NCBI GenBank assembly: GCA_022710505.1 | Contig: JAKLGS010000010.1 | Span: forward strand, 1-17,313 | DNA from: Patescibacteria group bacterium | GTDB lineage: Bacteria; Patescibacteriota; WWE3; UBA101185; UBA10185 | Reading direction: 5' to 3' | Length of the DNA: 17,313 nucleotides | In this document: positions 4,716 to 12,777 of the stretch, in pieces | Numbering within the stretch: position 1 is the stretch's first letter | Layout: every line of letters begins with the position of its first letter | Translations under genes and position numbers: made by a program | The notes under the pieces: model-generated | What the model was told of the DNA's origin: nothing | Database searches by the model: none | The model's input: only the letters and a program-made list of their open reading frames with translations

Positions 4716-4890
4716 GAAACTAATTTAGGTATTAACTTTTAAAACTAACAAAATGCAGACGATTTACTATCGATGCTATAGTGCGAAGCGCTATGGCTCG
4801 ATTGCAAGGTTCTCGAGCGAAGCGAGAGGTTCTTCCCACTAAGCCACGCCCGCGAAACTAATTTAGGTATTAACTTTTCCACTAACAAAA
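4698..4890. repeat. Direct repeat carrying the tRNA-Gly 5' end
   Basis: 4698-4752 is repeated at 4836-4890 with two mismatches (the first 43 bp are identical). It comprises the first 18 bases of tRNA-Gly and its upstream flank. The 83 bp between (4753-4835) hold small hairpins, ATAGTGC gaa GCGCTAT and TCTCG agcgaag CGAGA. The second copy is a truncated tRNA start without a tRNA body, so it is a relic of duplication or insertion. Confidence 0.8.
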
Positions 4891-4921
4891 CCAGATCCTT
4901 AAACATTATAACTTAAACCAC

Positions 4922-4959
4922 AAGTCACACAACCAAATGTATTGGTTTGTGACTTTTTT
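4922..4959 (+). terminator. Terminator between the island and the surface operon
   Basis: AAGTCACA and AACCA (4922-4935, one bulged C) pair with TGGTT and TGTGACTT (4943-4955), followed by six T on the plus strand. No plus-strand gene lies just before it. It would stop read-through from the island into the minus-strand surface genes. The minus strand lacks a T-run, so it is a weak terminator for the LysM gene. Confidence 0.7.
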
Positions 4960-4989
4960 AATATTAATATTAAATAATGAAAAATATCC

Positions 4990-5478
4990 TTACGGTAATT
5001 GAAGAACTTGACCGGGAACTATCAATGCTTGAGATCCGTTTGGTAGGTACGAAATAGAATCGCTGTTCGCACTTAATATTCGTCCCCATTCAAATCCGTT
5101 TCCGTAGACTGCTTCTGCAATTTCCCACAATGTATCTCCTTCCACGACTGTATATGTTTTCCCTTTTATGTCTCCTTCTTTGTAATCATTAGCAACCCAT
5201 CCTATCTCTTCTGAACTAATATTTAATTTGCTCTCCTCTTCAATTTTTTCTTCCTTTGAATCCTCCATTACACCATCTCCGTTCAAATCCCCCTTGTCTC
5301 TGTCAAAAATACTTTCAATGAAACTTTTCTCTTTATCCTCTTCATTATTTTTTTCTCTCCCTTTATTAAAATAATTATAGGTTGCAAATACCAATGTCAT
5401 TATGAAAATGCCTCCTATGATAAGCGATAAACCGTCTTTACCTTCTTTTTGGTTATTAACTTTATCGGTTTCTGCCAT
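4990..5478 (-). CDS. Membrane-anchored LysM protein
   Basis: 162 residues. A short charged N-terminus is followed by one hydrophobic helix (about 17-37), a long Glu/Lys/Asp-rich linker and a C-terminal LysM domain (about 107-162, YTVVEGDTLWEIAEAVYG to IVPGQVLQLP). LysM domains bind N-acetylglucosamine glycans such as peptidoglycan. The positive residues after the helix leave orientation unclear, but an N-in, C-out protein holding LysM at the wall is likely. The linker contains DKGDLNGDGVMED, resembling a dockerin or EF-hand calcium loop. A GGGGGTG lies 13 bases before the ATG. Last gene of the minus-strand surface cluster. Confidence 0.8.
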   Translation of the reverse strand: MAETDKVNNQKEGKDGLSLIIGGIFIMTLVFATYNYFNKGREKNNEEDKEKSFIESIFDRDKGDLNGDGVMEDSKEEKIEEESKLNISSEEIGWVANDYKEGDIKGKTYTVVEGDTLWEIAEAVYGNGFEWGRILSANSDSISYLPNGSQALIVPGQVLQLP

Positions 5479-5602
5479 ATTTTAAAAATAACACCCCCTT
5501 TTAAGTAATAAATATACTTTAGAAAGATTTTCTTAGGGGCAGAGTAATTGCATATTAACACAAAAATAGTGGAAGTTTAAATTAAGATCTATATTGGAGG
5601 AT

Positions 5603-5893
5603 TTATATTCCAGAAACTAAAAACTCCTGAGGAGGTGTTAATCCAGCGTGTTTTTCAAGTTTATTAACTCTGTTTGCAAATTTTTCAGAATTCCATTTGT
5701 TGACTTCATACATATCTGAATAAATATTAATCTTACTTTCAATATTTAAAACTGATTTCTTTAATATCGCTACATCAGACTTCAATATCGATACATCTTT
5801 TTTTAAGGTTTTAACATCCACTTTTAAAGGATTAATAGCATCATTAAGTTCCTTTTTAGTGGCAAGATTTTTTAATTCGAACTTATTATCCAT
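5603..5893 (-). CDS. Small coiled-coil protein
   Basis: 96 residues. The middle (about 22-58) is a regular heptad series with repeating LKxDV units (LKVDVKTLKKDVSILKSDV and on), predicting a parallel coiled coil. The C-terminal part carries NRVNKLEKHAGL. There is no signal peptide or membrane segment. Similar short proteins are frequent in CPR genomes and often unnamed, which is recall rather than a search. A candidate promoter TTGAAA-16-TAAAAT lies just upstream, so it may be expressed apart from the surface operon. Function unknown. Confidence 0.7.
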   Translation of the reverse strand: MDNKFELKNLATKKELNDAINPLKVDVKTLKKDVSILKSDVAILKKSVLNIESKINIYSDMYEVNKWNSEKFANRVNKLEKHAGLTPPQEFLVSGI

Positions 5894-5962
5894 TAAAAAT
5901 CATTTTAGATAAGAATTATAAAATTTCAAGACGGATATTCTATTGATATTAGAGCATGGCTC

Positions 5963-6217
5963 TTAGATTGTAGTTGTTGTTATAACATTTGTATTAATTA
6001 AAGAGTAGGGTTTGTAGGAAGGTTCAACAATTCTATGAGATTCTTTATAGCTAACGTATTTAAAAACAACATCTTCAAGAACAATTTTTTTAGCAGGTAG
6101 TATAACCATTTTAAAAGCAACCGTATTCTCAGCTAGAGCAGGCTGCAAATATCCAAAAAAACTAATTCTTAGCAGGAAAATAACTATGAAAACGGTTCCC
6201 TTGATAGGAAACCTCAT
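5963..6217 (-). CDS. Small secreted protein, unrecognised
   Basis: 84 residues. A basic start (MRFPIKG), a hydrophobic stretch to residue 27 and ALA-EN suggest a Sec signal peptide with cleavage near residue 29. The mature 55 residues are Val/Lys/Tyr-rich and end in TTTTI. It starts 18 bases after the stop of the WxL-like gene 6236-7327 and so probably belongs to its operon. No ribosome binding site is visible; a perfect 7-bp inverted repeat sits directly before the ATG. No family recognised. Confidence 0.55.
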   Translation of the reverse strand: MRFPIKGTVFIVIFLLRISFFGYLQPALAENTVAFKMVILPAKKIVLEDVVFKYVSYKESHRIVEPSYKPYSLINTNVITTTTI

Positions 6218-6237
6218 AAGTAACGGTGATGTTACTT
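6218..6237 (-). other. Inverted repeat at a gene junction
   Basis: AAGTAAC (6218-6224) and GTTACTT (6231-6237) flank a six-base loop. It overlaps the stop codon of the upstream gene and touches the ATG of the downstream gene. It may hide or set the translation start; no T-run follows, so it is not a terminator. Confidence 0.5.
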
Positions 6238-7327
6238 AGTTTGCAACAATTGTCAATACCATTCTTATAGAGTAGGATCCCGCAGGCTGCTCCCGGGGAA
6301 TTGATTGGTTGACCGAAACTCCTGTCAAATCCCAATAACAATTTGTAGATGTCGAAGCGGTTGAAGACATTAAAGTTATTGAATTAATTGAGCTTTCTTC
6401 GTTATATGAAGAGCTGCTTCCTAAACTTAACCCGGTGTTAGAACATCCAGATTGGGGAGTAATTGTTCCGTTTGAGGGATTTAGACTCATTTGGCCACCC
6501 AGACTATCACTATCTGAACCGTCATTTGCGTTAGATGAAGGATCATTATAATCATAGTCGGTAGAACCGTTCCAAAAATCAGTAGAACCTCCAACTGCGG
6601 CCAGAGAAAGAGTCCACGATGGACTGCCTGTGGTGTTGTTGACTCTAATTTTTTGACTACTAGCGCCAAATGTTCCCGTAGAATTCTGGTTTGAAAAATC
6701 AAAAGTTTTCTCAGACATACTGATAGAAGGGCTTGAAACACTAACACCTGTGGAATCTACAATATCTACGGATAAAGACCCCGCAATATAGGTTACGTCT
6801 GCGTACAAAGTGGCTACATAGTAGGTTCTTCCTGTACTATCACCACTGATAGAAATTTCTAAGCTATCTAGATTTGATTGAGATAGAGTAAGTCCGGTAA
6901 AAGTAGCGGATGTCCAACTGTAAGAGCCTCTTAAAGTTACAGTTCCTTGATTTTGCAAACTGCCGTCATAGTAAAGGTCGACACTCATTACAGAGTTGTT
7001 TTTACTTGCGTATCCGTAAACCCATACTACGATTTGTGTAGCTTGGGCTATTGAACTGATTGTTCCCATGGTATATCTATCTACATTTGTGGCTGTACCT
7101 CCATTATTTACGTTATCTGTGGTAGTTCCCGCGGTTGGTTGCACAACCGTTTCGTCAATTTCTGTATAGTGTGTTGTTGCTGTACTGGTCCATTGGATAG
7201 TCGTAGTATCGCCGTTAGGTCTAATGTTGGTATTTAAAGCATATGTATGAGGAGTAAAGATGATAAAAAAAATAAAAAGAGATAATAGAGAAAGGGATTT
7301 CTTATTTAATATTAACTTGAAAATCAT
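6236..7327 (-). CDS. Secreted surface protein with WxL-like C-terminal domain
   Basis: 363 residues with a signal peptide (about 1-30, cleavage after TYA). Residues about 35-180 form a Thr/Ser-rich beta domain (HYTEIDE, VVWVYGYA, TGLTLSQSNLD, YYVATLYADVTY), absent from the paralogue 8785-9492. Residues about 183-363 align with that paralogue: SLSVDIVDSTGVSVSSPSIS, FDFSNQNSTGTFG, SWTLSL, an acidic Asp/Asn-rich loop ending SLGGQM, YWDLTG and PAGSYSIRMVLTIVAN. The paired W-x-L motifs and final PAG-Y segment resemble the Firmicutes WxL domain, which binds peptidoglycan non-covalently. The acidic loop may bind calcium (inference). Its ATG overlaps the stop of the preceding gene by four bases. Confidence 0.65.
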   Translation of the reverse strand: MIFKLILNKKSLSLLSLFIFFIIFTPHTYALNTNIRPNGDTTTIQWTSTATTHYTEIDETVVQPTAGTTTDNVNNGGTATNVDRYTMGTISSIAQATQIVVWVYGYASKNNSVMSVDLYYDGSLQNQGTVTLRGSYSWTSATFTGLTLSQSNLDSLEISISGDSTGRTYYVATLYADVTYIAGSLSVDIVDSTGVSVSSPSISMSEKTFDFSNQNSTGTFGASSQKIRVNNTTGSPSWTLSLAAVGGSTDFWNGSTDYDYNDPSSNANDGSDSDSLGGQMSLNPSNGTITPQSGCSNTGLSLGSSSSYNEESSINSITLMSSTASTSTNCYWDLTGVSVNQSIPREQPAGSYSIRMVLTIVAN

Positions 7328-8778
7328 ATGATACTACTAATTTCATCAACCGAAGGCTTGGAAGGTGGTTCTTTATTTACAGCGGGTTTTGATTTGGTAA
7401 AGGTTTTAGGCTTAGGTTTGGATTTTGGTTTTAATTGCGGCTTGTTTATAGAATTAGGTTTTGAATTAAAATCAGATTCAAGCTTATTGTGGATATTGTT
7501 TGGATTAACGACTTTAGGTTTCTTCACCGATTTTATTTTATCAGATGCTCTTTTAGATATTCTATTATCGTTATCTTTACCTAATTTTTTTAAATTTCTA
7601 GTAAAAGTATTTTTATTTCCATCCATTTTTGGCGGTACTCTTAGAATATCACCCGATTTAATAATGTAAGGAGGTCTGAGTTTGTTTGTCTTAGCAAGTA
7701 ATTTCCAATTAACATTATATCTATCAGATAAAGAATTTATATCATCACCTTTCCTTGCTTTATATTGAACCCAATTTTTCATGATCCATTTTTGTCTTTT
7801 TTTCTTTATTATGATTTTTAAAAGCAAGAAAATTAAAAAGAAAATGACAGATAAAATTATTGCCAAACCTTTAAGAGTCGGGAACACAATGAAGTAGATT
7901 GGTCTGGTTTCAATGGTAATCGGATTGCTCGAACCTGTTTCCCCAATCACGGCAGCTGCATTTCCGTCATATGTGACTATTCCTTTAGCTTTATAAATTG
8001 ATCCAAAAGTTGGGGATTTTACATCGTAGTTGTAAGTAGCCACATCACTTCTAAATATGGGGTATTGCCCACCGAAAATTATTATTTCTTTATCTAACAA
8101 ATTAGAGACTCTCACTTTTACATCAGTATCTACGGAAACATTTCCAGTATTACTAACGCTTAAACTTAATGTTAGTTTATCCAAGCCTTTTCTTTTTACT
8201 AAAATATCGCTTAGACTTAATTTTCTGATGATTTCCCCAGGAATTGTGATAGCTACCCTAAGACCCGTTCTTACCGAAATAGAAATTCCTGCTGATTCTG
8301 ACGGAGGTTTTTTTTCTTGAATTAAGATACATCCGTTGTGTTCTCCAACTTCCACATCTTCAGGAACATTTATCGTAAAGGGAATTGTTTCTTCGGACAT
8401 GGGGTATAGTGTTACTTCGTTTTTATCCAAAATCACCCAGTTTCCGATGCCTTTCTTATCTTGGGAATATTGTTTACAGGCAAATCCTCCGTCTGTAGAT
8501 TTAGTATAATCTGCGGCATAAACTACAAAAGCTTTGGTTTCATTGGTATTGTTTATAACTCTAATTCCTTCGTCTATTGTTTTTCCAGGGTCTGCTGTAT
8601 GAATAAAAATTGATTCGGTTCTGGGATTGTCTTCTCTGGGGAAAGCAGGTTTACCTCCAAAACCACTGTATTCAATTGCTTGTGAATAAAATATTTTTGA
8701 ATAGATGGTAATAAGAATTAAAAATAAAAACAGTTTATAAAACTTAATGTTTTGGGTCTTTTTAAAATTTAAATTCAT
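7324..8778 (-). CDS. DUF916-like membrane protein with LysM and disordered tail
   Basis: 484 residues. A hydrophobic signal segment (about 12-32) leads to two extracellular beta domains (about 36-295: IRVINNTNETKAFVVYAADY, NEVTLYPMSEETIPFTINVP, GISISVRTGLRVAITIPGE). These resemble the DUF916/DUF3324 partners of WxL proteins. A membrane helix (about 304-324) follows, then KKKRQK, a LysM domain (about 337-383, ending SGDILRVPP) and a Lys/Pro/Ser/Asn-rich tail. Cys101 and Cys150 could form a disulfide. By the positive-inside rule the LysM and tail would face the cytoplasm, which is odd. It lies between two WxL-like genes (6 bp after one, 4-bp overlap with the other), the arrangement expected of a WxL locus. 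Confidence 0.65.
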   Translation of the reverse strand: MNLNFKKTQNIKFYKLFLFLILITIYSKIFYSQAIEYSGFGGKPAFPREDNPRTESIFIHTADPGKTIDEGIRVINNTNETKAFVVYAADYTKSTDGGFACKQYSQDKKGIGNWVILDKNEVTLYPMSEETIPFTINVPEDVEVGEHNGCILIQEKKPPSESAGISISVRTGLRVAITIPGEIIRKLSLSDILVKRKGLDKLTLSLSVSNTGNVSVDTDVKVRVSNLLDKEIIIFGGQYPIFRSDVATYNYDVKSPTFGSIYKAKGIVTYDGNAAAVIGETGSSNPITIETRPIYFIVFPTLKGLAIILSVIFFLIFLLLKIIIKKKRQKWIMKNWVQYKARKGDDINSLSDRYNVNWKLLAKTNKLRPPYIIKSGDILRVPPKMDGNKNTFTRNLKKLGKDNDNRISKRASDKIKSVKKPKVVNPNNIHNKLESDFNSKPNSINKPQLKPKSKPKPKTFTKSKPAVNKEPPSKPSVDEISSII

Positions 8779-8784
8779 GAAAAA

Positions 8785-9492
8785 TTAGTTGGCAAGGATG
8801 GACAGAACCATGTTGATTGCATAATCTGAAGCAGCGGGTTGTTCAGCAGGAACTTTTTGAGAAATGGAAACTCCTTGTAAAGTCCAATCTCCAATATCAT
8901 CCGAACCAGCTGCACCTGATAAGATGGTTATGTCATCCGTAACCGTTTCAGAAAATGAGTTTGAAGACCCTGCTGATACTCCTGTGGTTGTGCATGTAGA
9001 ACAAGATCCTACGGAAATAGATCCCCCTGACGCATCTACGGTCATTTGACCTCCTAAACTATCCGGATCGCCTGCTCCATCTACACATCCAGAGCTGTTT
9101 GGGTCATTAAAATCGAAATCAGTTCCGGCACTATCCCACACTGCTGTATCCGAAGATCCTGCCAAAGATACCGTCCAACCACCATCTGCAGCATCTGGGT
9201 TTTTAACATAGATTTGCTGGGTAGTTGTTCCAAAGGTACCTGTTGAAGTTTGACATGTAAAACCAAATGATAATGTACTCATGTTAATTGATGGTGCACT
9301 GACTGAAACATAGGTGTCATCCACAATATCAACTGTTAAAGTTCCTGAATTAATAGTTTGATTAAAAGTTGAAGTATCTGCTGCAAAAACATAATAAATC
9401 GAGGCAGTAACTGAGACAATGAAAACTAAAAAAAGCAGATTTAAAAATTTTGTTTTTCCTCTCAATATATTATCGAGCAGAACATTTTTCAT
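8785..9492 (-). CDS. Secreted WxL-like surface protein
   Basis: 235 residues, first gene of the minus-strand surface operon. The signal peptide includes LLFLVFIVSVTASIYYVFAA (about 18-37). The mature protein is almost wholly the domain shared with 6236-7327: TLTVDIVDDTYVSVSAPSIN, TGTFGTTTQQIYVKN, GGWTVSLAG, an Asp/Asn loop ending DSLGGQM, DWTLQGVS and PAEQPAASDYAINMVLSIL. W-x-V and W-x-L pairs fit a WxL-type wall-binding fold. Cysteines in the FTC, SSGC and GSCSTC segments suggest disulfides. No ribosome binding site is seen. The 9493-9645 stretch upstream is AT-rich; it must hold the promoter, but I cannot place a convincing one. Confidence 0.65.
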   Translation of the reverse strand: MKNVLLDNILRGKTKFLNLLFLVFIVSVTASIYYVFAADTSTFNQTINSGTLTVDIVDDTYVSVSAPSINMSTLSFGFTCQTSTGTFGTTTQQIYVKNPDAADGGWTVSLAGSSDTAVWDSAGTDFDFNDPNSSGCVDGAGDPDSLGGQMTVDASGGSISVGSCSTCTTTGVSAGSSNSFSETVTDDITILSGAAGSDDIGDWTLQGVSISQKVPAEQPAASDYAINMVLSILAN

Positions 9493-9645
9493 ATATGTAA
9501 AATATTAAACTAAATTTTTTTTCTTGTACAGTAGTTATTTTATAAAATACAAAAACTAACCCTTTTGTTTTAGAAAGACTTAATTTTAATTATATATAAA
9601 AAAGATCGGAGAAGTGTTTATGTAGAAAAATATTAAAAATTATCA

Positions 9646-9680
9646 TAAAAAAGTCCTGGAATTGGGGGATTTCCAGGACT
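9646..9680 (-). terminator. Terminator of the 9689-10093 gene
   Basis: AGTCCTGGAA (9652-9661) and TTCCAGGACT (9671-9680) form a perfect 10-bp stem with a 9-base loop. On the minus strand a T-run follows (A-run 9647-9652). It ends the gene whose stop is at 9689. Confidence 0.9.
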
Positions 9681-9688
9681 GACTTGTG

Positions 9689-10093
9689 TTAATCGCCATA
9701 TCTTGATAAAGGGGTTAAACCGTGATTGACGTGTTCAAATAACGTTGATTTTAAGCGATCTGGTTTTATCAATACTAACTTGAAACCTTTTTTGATTATG
9801 GGAGCGTTTTCGTCGTATTTAAAAAGATCTAACCTCTCTCGGATCAGATAAAACAGGATCTCTTCGTAAACCTTCATCTTAAAAATCAATCTATTCGCGA
9901 CTTCATCCTTCGCATCCCTCGTGCCTCTTTCTGATAGCAGATCAGATAGATAAGAATAATAAGTGCAAATTTTCTTCTCCTCCTCCGTAAGTATTCCAAT
10001 TACGATATCGTCATCATCTATTTTTGGCAGATGATAATCATTTGGTACTACATCTTCAAACCCATTTATCAGTTTTTCTATTCCCTTTTCCAT
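9689..10093 (-). CDS. Hypothetical protein, unrecognised
   Basis: 134 residues from ATG 10093. This start is chosen because AGGAG lies seven bases upstream; a TTG two codons earlier lies too close to it. The protein is rich in charged residues with an acidic LPKIDDDDIVIGIL patch (about 23-36). Two helical stretches follow (EEEKKICTYYSYLSDLL and VANRLIFKMKVYEEILFYLI), then VLIKPDRLK. It has no signal peptide, membrane segment or cysteine motif that I recognise. It is a single-gene unit with a near-consensus promoter and a strong terminator, which argues for real expression. Confidence 0.7.
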   Translation of the reverse strand: MEKGIEKLINGFEDVVPNDYHLPKIDDDDIVIGILTEEEKKICTYYSYLSDLLSERGTRDAKDEVANRLIFKMKVYEEILFYLIRERLDLFKYDENAPIIKKGFKLVLIKPDRLKSTLFEHVNHGLTPLSRYGD

Positions 10094-10125
10094 TTTCAAT
10101 CTCCTTTTTCGATAGAATTGGACTT

Positions 10126-10154
10126 ATAGTAACGTTATGGTTCTTTTTTGTCAA
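10126..10154 (-). promoter_or_regulatory. Promoter of the 9689-10093 gene
   Basis: On the minus strand a consensus -35 TTGACA (10154-10149) is 17 bp from TACTAT (10131-10126). Transcription would start near 10119, about 25 bases before the ATG. Confidence 0.8.
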
Positions 10155-10215
10155 TAAATTTTGGATTAATCGAAAATATTCCTTCTCTTTCCCTAATTAT
10201 CATTGTTCTGTCTAC

Positions 10216-10254
10216 ACAAAAAGCCTGCCAAGGAATAAATCCCTGTCAGGCTTT
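10216..10254 (-). terminator. Terminator of tRNA-Asp
   Basis: AAAGCCTG (10220-10227) pairs with CAGGCTTT (10247-10254), followed on the minus strand by a T-run. It begins one base after the encoded CCA. The copy at 506-543 is nearly identical. Confidence 0.85.
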
Positions 10255-10255
10255 C

Positions 10256-10333
10256 TGGCGGGGCCGACGGGACTCGGACCCGCGACCTCTGCAGTGACAG
10301 TGCAGCGCTCTAACCAGGCTGAGCTACGACCCC
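10256..10333 (-). tRNA. tRNA-Asp (anticodon GTC)
   Basis: A 78-base cloverleaf on the minus strand. Acceptor GGGGTCG/CGGCCCC (one G-T), D arm GCTC/GAGC, anticodon arm CTGCA/TGCAG with loop CTGTCAC and anticodon GTC, T arm GCGGG/CCCGT with loop TCCGAGT, G73 and an encoded CCA. The G73 and GTC are identity elements of tRNA-Asp. Confidence 0.95.
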
Positions 10334-10426
10334 ACAAATGCAGTCATTATGTTATCAGTATAAGAATAAATAATCAACAAGTCCTTAAAAACCCTAATGT
10401 TTCTCTTAAAAATGATAAAATAAATT

Positions 10427-12178
10427 ATGCAGGAAAACCGAGTTTCTAACAAAGATGTAATAGTAATGTTAAAAGAGATTCTTGCCGCTATGGAGGTTAA
10501 AGGTTACAACAGTTTTCGTGTCAGAGCTTATCAAAACGCCATTTCAGTGTTAGAAAACCTCACAGTCTCTATTCAAGACCTTTGGGAAAATAAAAGACTT
10601 GGAGAAATCCCTGGCATTGGTCCAGGTATAGAGAGTCATCTCAATGAATTTTTTACTGAAGGATCTGTCAATGAGTTTGAAGAAATTAAAAAAACCCTTC
10701 CCGAAGGTATGTTTTCTCTCATCGGTCTTCGAGGAATTGGCGCAAAAAGAGCCTACAAATTAGCTTTAGCTTTCAAATTAGATAATAGAGAAGACGCCCT
10801 AGAAAAAATAAAGCTCGCAGCAGAAAAAGGTAAAATACAAGTCCTTGAAGGTTTTGGAGAAAAAATGGAGAAGTCCATTTTAGAAGTGGTTGAGGAACAA
10901 AAGCTAACTAAAAATAAAAAAATAAGATTTCTTCTTCCACAAGCCGAGGAGATTGTAGATAGAGTAAAAAAATATATGAGCGGATGTGATTCCGTTATTG
11001 AATTAGAAGCATGTGGATCTTTTCGTAGAAAAAATACAACTATCGGTGACCTTGATATTCCTATATCGACAAAAGAACCTCAGAAAGTAATCAATTACTT
11101 TCTTGATTTTCCTGAAATTTCAGAAGTATTAGTAGTAGGAGATAAGAAAGCTAGCGTTATCTTAAAAAATGAAGTCCAGGTGGATATCAGAGTAAGTGAG
11201 CCAGAATCCTATGGATCTATGCTTCAGTATTTTACAGGTTCCAAACAACACAACATTCTTTTAAGAAGCTTTGCATTAAATAAAGGTATGTCTTTATCAG
11301 AATACGGTATTAAAAAAGGTTCAGAATTAATGGAATTTCCAAATGAAAAAGTTTTTTACGGACAGCTGGGTTTACCTTTTATTCCTCCGGAACTTAGAAA
11401 TGGTAATCAGGAAATAGAGTTTGCTCAAAAAGATAAACTTCCTAAACTAATAGAATTGTCTGACATAAAAGGTGATATTCATTCCCACACTAATTTTTCA
11501 GATGGTGTAGATACTTTGGAGGATATGGTAGAAGGAGCTAAAAGAATGGGATACGAATATATTGGTATTTCTGACCACGCACCAAGTATCCAATCTCGAG
11601 GCCTTGGTACTGTTTTAAAAATTGTCAGCGATACCAGGAAAAAAATAGAAGAGATAAACTCCTCACAGAGTGATATTAAGGTTTTATATGGATATGAAGT
11701 AAACATTTTAGTAGATAATTCTCTATCTCTCCCCGATGATATTTTAAAGAATTTAGATTATGTTATTGCGGGAATTCACTCTGGTTTTAGTCAAGACAGA
11801 GAAACAGTAACCCAGAGATTATTATCAGCAATTGAAAACCCATACGTAAGTGTTATATCCCATCCTTCAGGAAGAATGTTAAACGAAAGAGATCCCGCAG
11901 ATCCTGATTGGACCAAAATATTTTCTGCTGCCCGAGATAATAACGTCCTGTTGGAAATAAACAGCCAACCATCCAGATTAGATCTCCCCGACGATCTTAT
12001 AAAAATGGCTATAGATTGGGGTGTTGATTTAATAATCAACTCTGACGCTCACTCCATTTCGGATTTAAATTTCATGAAGTACGGTATTTATATGGCTAGA
12101 AGAGGTTGGGCTGAAAAGAAAAACATTGTAAATTCTTTAAAATATGATGAGTTTGTTAAAAAAATTAAGTTAATGTAA
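10427..12178 (+). CDS. polX: DNA polymerase X family protein with PHP domain (PolX)
   Basis: 583 residues, the usual bacterial PolX length. PolX fills short gaps in base excision repair, and its PHP domain acts as a metal-dependent 3'-5' exonuclease or AP endonuclease. Order: N-terminal helical domain with helix-hairpin-helix (EIPGIGPGIE, 60-69), polymerase-beta palm with GSFRR (197-201), GDLD (207-210) and third Asp in QVDIRV (253), then GSKQHN (271-276). The PHP domain starts at GDIHSHTNFSDG (349-360). The usual PHP metal ligands are all visible: His352, His354, Asp359, His384, Glu424, His451, His479, Asp540, His542. No ribosome binding site precedes ATG 10427. It heads a run of closely spaced plus-strand genes. 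Confidence 0.95.
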   Translation: MQENRVSNKDVIVMLKEILAAMEVKGYNSFRVRAYQNAISVLENLTVSIQDLWENKRLGEIPGIGPGIESHLNEFFTEGSVNEFEEIKKTLPEGMFSLIGLRGIGAKRAYKLALAFKLDNREDALEKIKLAAEKGKIQVLEGFGEKMEKSILEVVEEQKLTKNKKIRFLLPQAEEIVDRVKKYMSGCDSVIELEACGSFRRKNTTIGDLDIPISTKEPQKVINYFLDFPEISEVLVVGDKKASVILKNEVQVDIRVSEPESYGSMLQYFTGSKQHNILLRSFALNKGMSLSEYGIKKGSELMEFPNEKVFYGQLGLPFIPPELRNGNQEIEFAQKDKLPKLIELSDIKGDIHSHTNFSDGVDTLEDMVEGAKRMGYEYIGISDHAPSIQSRGLGTVLKIVSDTRKKIEEINSSQSDIKVLYGYEVNILVDNSLSLPDDILKNLDYVIAGIHSGFSQDRETVTQRLLSAIENPYVSVISHPSGRMLNERDPADPDWTKIFSAARDNNVLLEINSQPSRLDLPDDLIKMAIDWGVDLIINSDAHSISDLNFMKYGIYMARRGWAEKKNIVNSLKYDEFVKKIKLM

Positions 12179-12220
12179 TATTTTAGCGTTCATATATTTT
12201 TAAAAGGGAGGTGATATTAG

Positions 12221-12766
12221 ATGATTTGGGGTATTTTAGCTATAGTCGTTATATTAGGTTTGTTTATTATGGGAGTGTATAACTCCTTAGTAACATTAGG
12301 TGTGAGAATTAAGGAGGCTTGGAGTCAGATTGACGTTCAACTAAAGAGAAGAACAGATTTAATTCCTAACTTAGTCGAGACTGTAAAAGGTTACGCATCA
12401 CACGAAAAGGAAGTGTTTGAAAAAGTAACTCAAGCAAGAGCGGCATTAATGTCAGCAAGTAGTCCTAAAGAAGCCGGGGAAGCAGATCAGATGTTAGGCG
12501 GAGCGTTGAAAAATCTATTCGCGGTGGCAGAGGCTTATCCTGAACTAAAAGCTCAGGCAAGTTTTGGAGAATTGCAAAAAGAATTAGCAGATACTGAGGA
12601 CAAAGTTGCCTATTCCAGACAGTTTTACAACAGTGTAGTTAGACAATACAATGAAAAAATTGCTGTATTTCCTAACAATGTAGTTGCCGGTTTCTTCAAA
12701 TTCCAACCTCAGGAATTCTTTGAGGTTCAAGAAGCAGAAAGAGAAAACGTAGAAGTAAAATTTTAA
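12221..12766 (+). CDS. lemA: LemA family protein
   Basis: 181 residues. An N-terminal membrane helix (about 3-20) is followed by the LemA helical domain: YNSLVTLGVRIKEAWSQIDV, QLKRRTDLIPNLVETVKGYA, HEKEVFEKVTQARA, YPELKA, ELADTEDKVAYSRQFYN and FPNNVVAGFF. LemA proteins are membrane-anchored with their helical bundle probably outside; their biochemical role is unsettled. It is followed at once by htpX, a pairing common in bacteria. A strong ribosome binding site GGGAGGTGA lies about nine bases before ATG 12221, the best in the window. The start is therefore secure. Confidence 0.95.
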   Translation: MIWGILAIVVILGLFIMGVYNSLVTLGVRIKEAWSQIDVQLKRRTDLIPNLVETVKGYASHEKEVFEKVTQARAALMSASSPKEAGEADQMLGGALKNLFAVAEAYPELKAQASFGELQKELADTEDKVAYSRQFYNSVVRQYNEKIAVFPNNVVAGFFKFQPQEFFEVQEAERENVEVKF

Positions 12767-12777
12767 AGTAAATTAGT

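Noticed and set aside
4753..4890. CRISPR-like spaced repeats
   Set aside because: Only two copies of one repeat, containing tRNA sequence, and no regular spacing.
10427..12178. Degenerate PHP active site in PolX (Glu-Val-Asn instead of the usual Glu-x-Asp)
   Set aside because: The metal-binding Glu424 and the other expected PHP ligands are all present, so the Asn alone is not evidence of lost activity.
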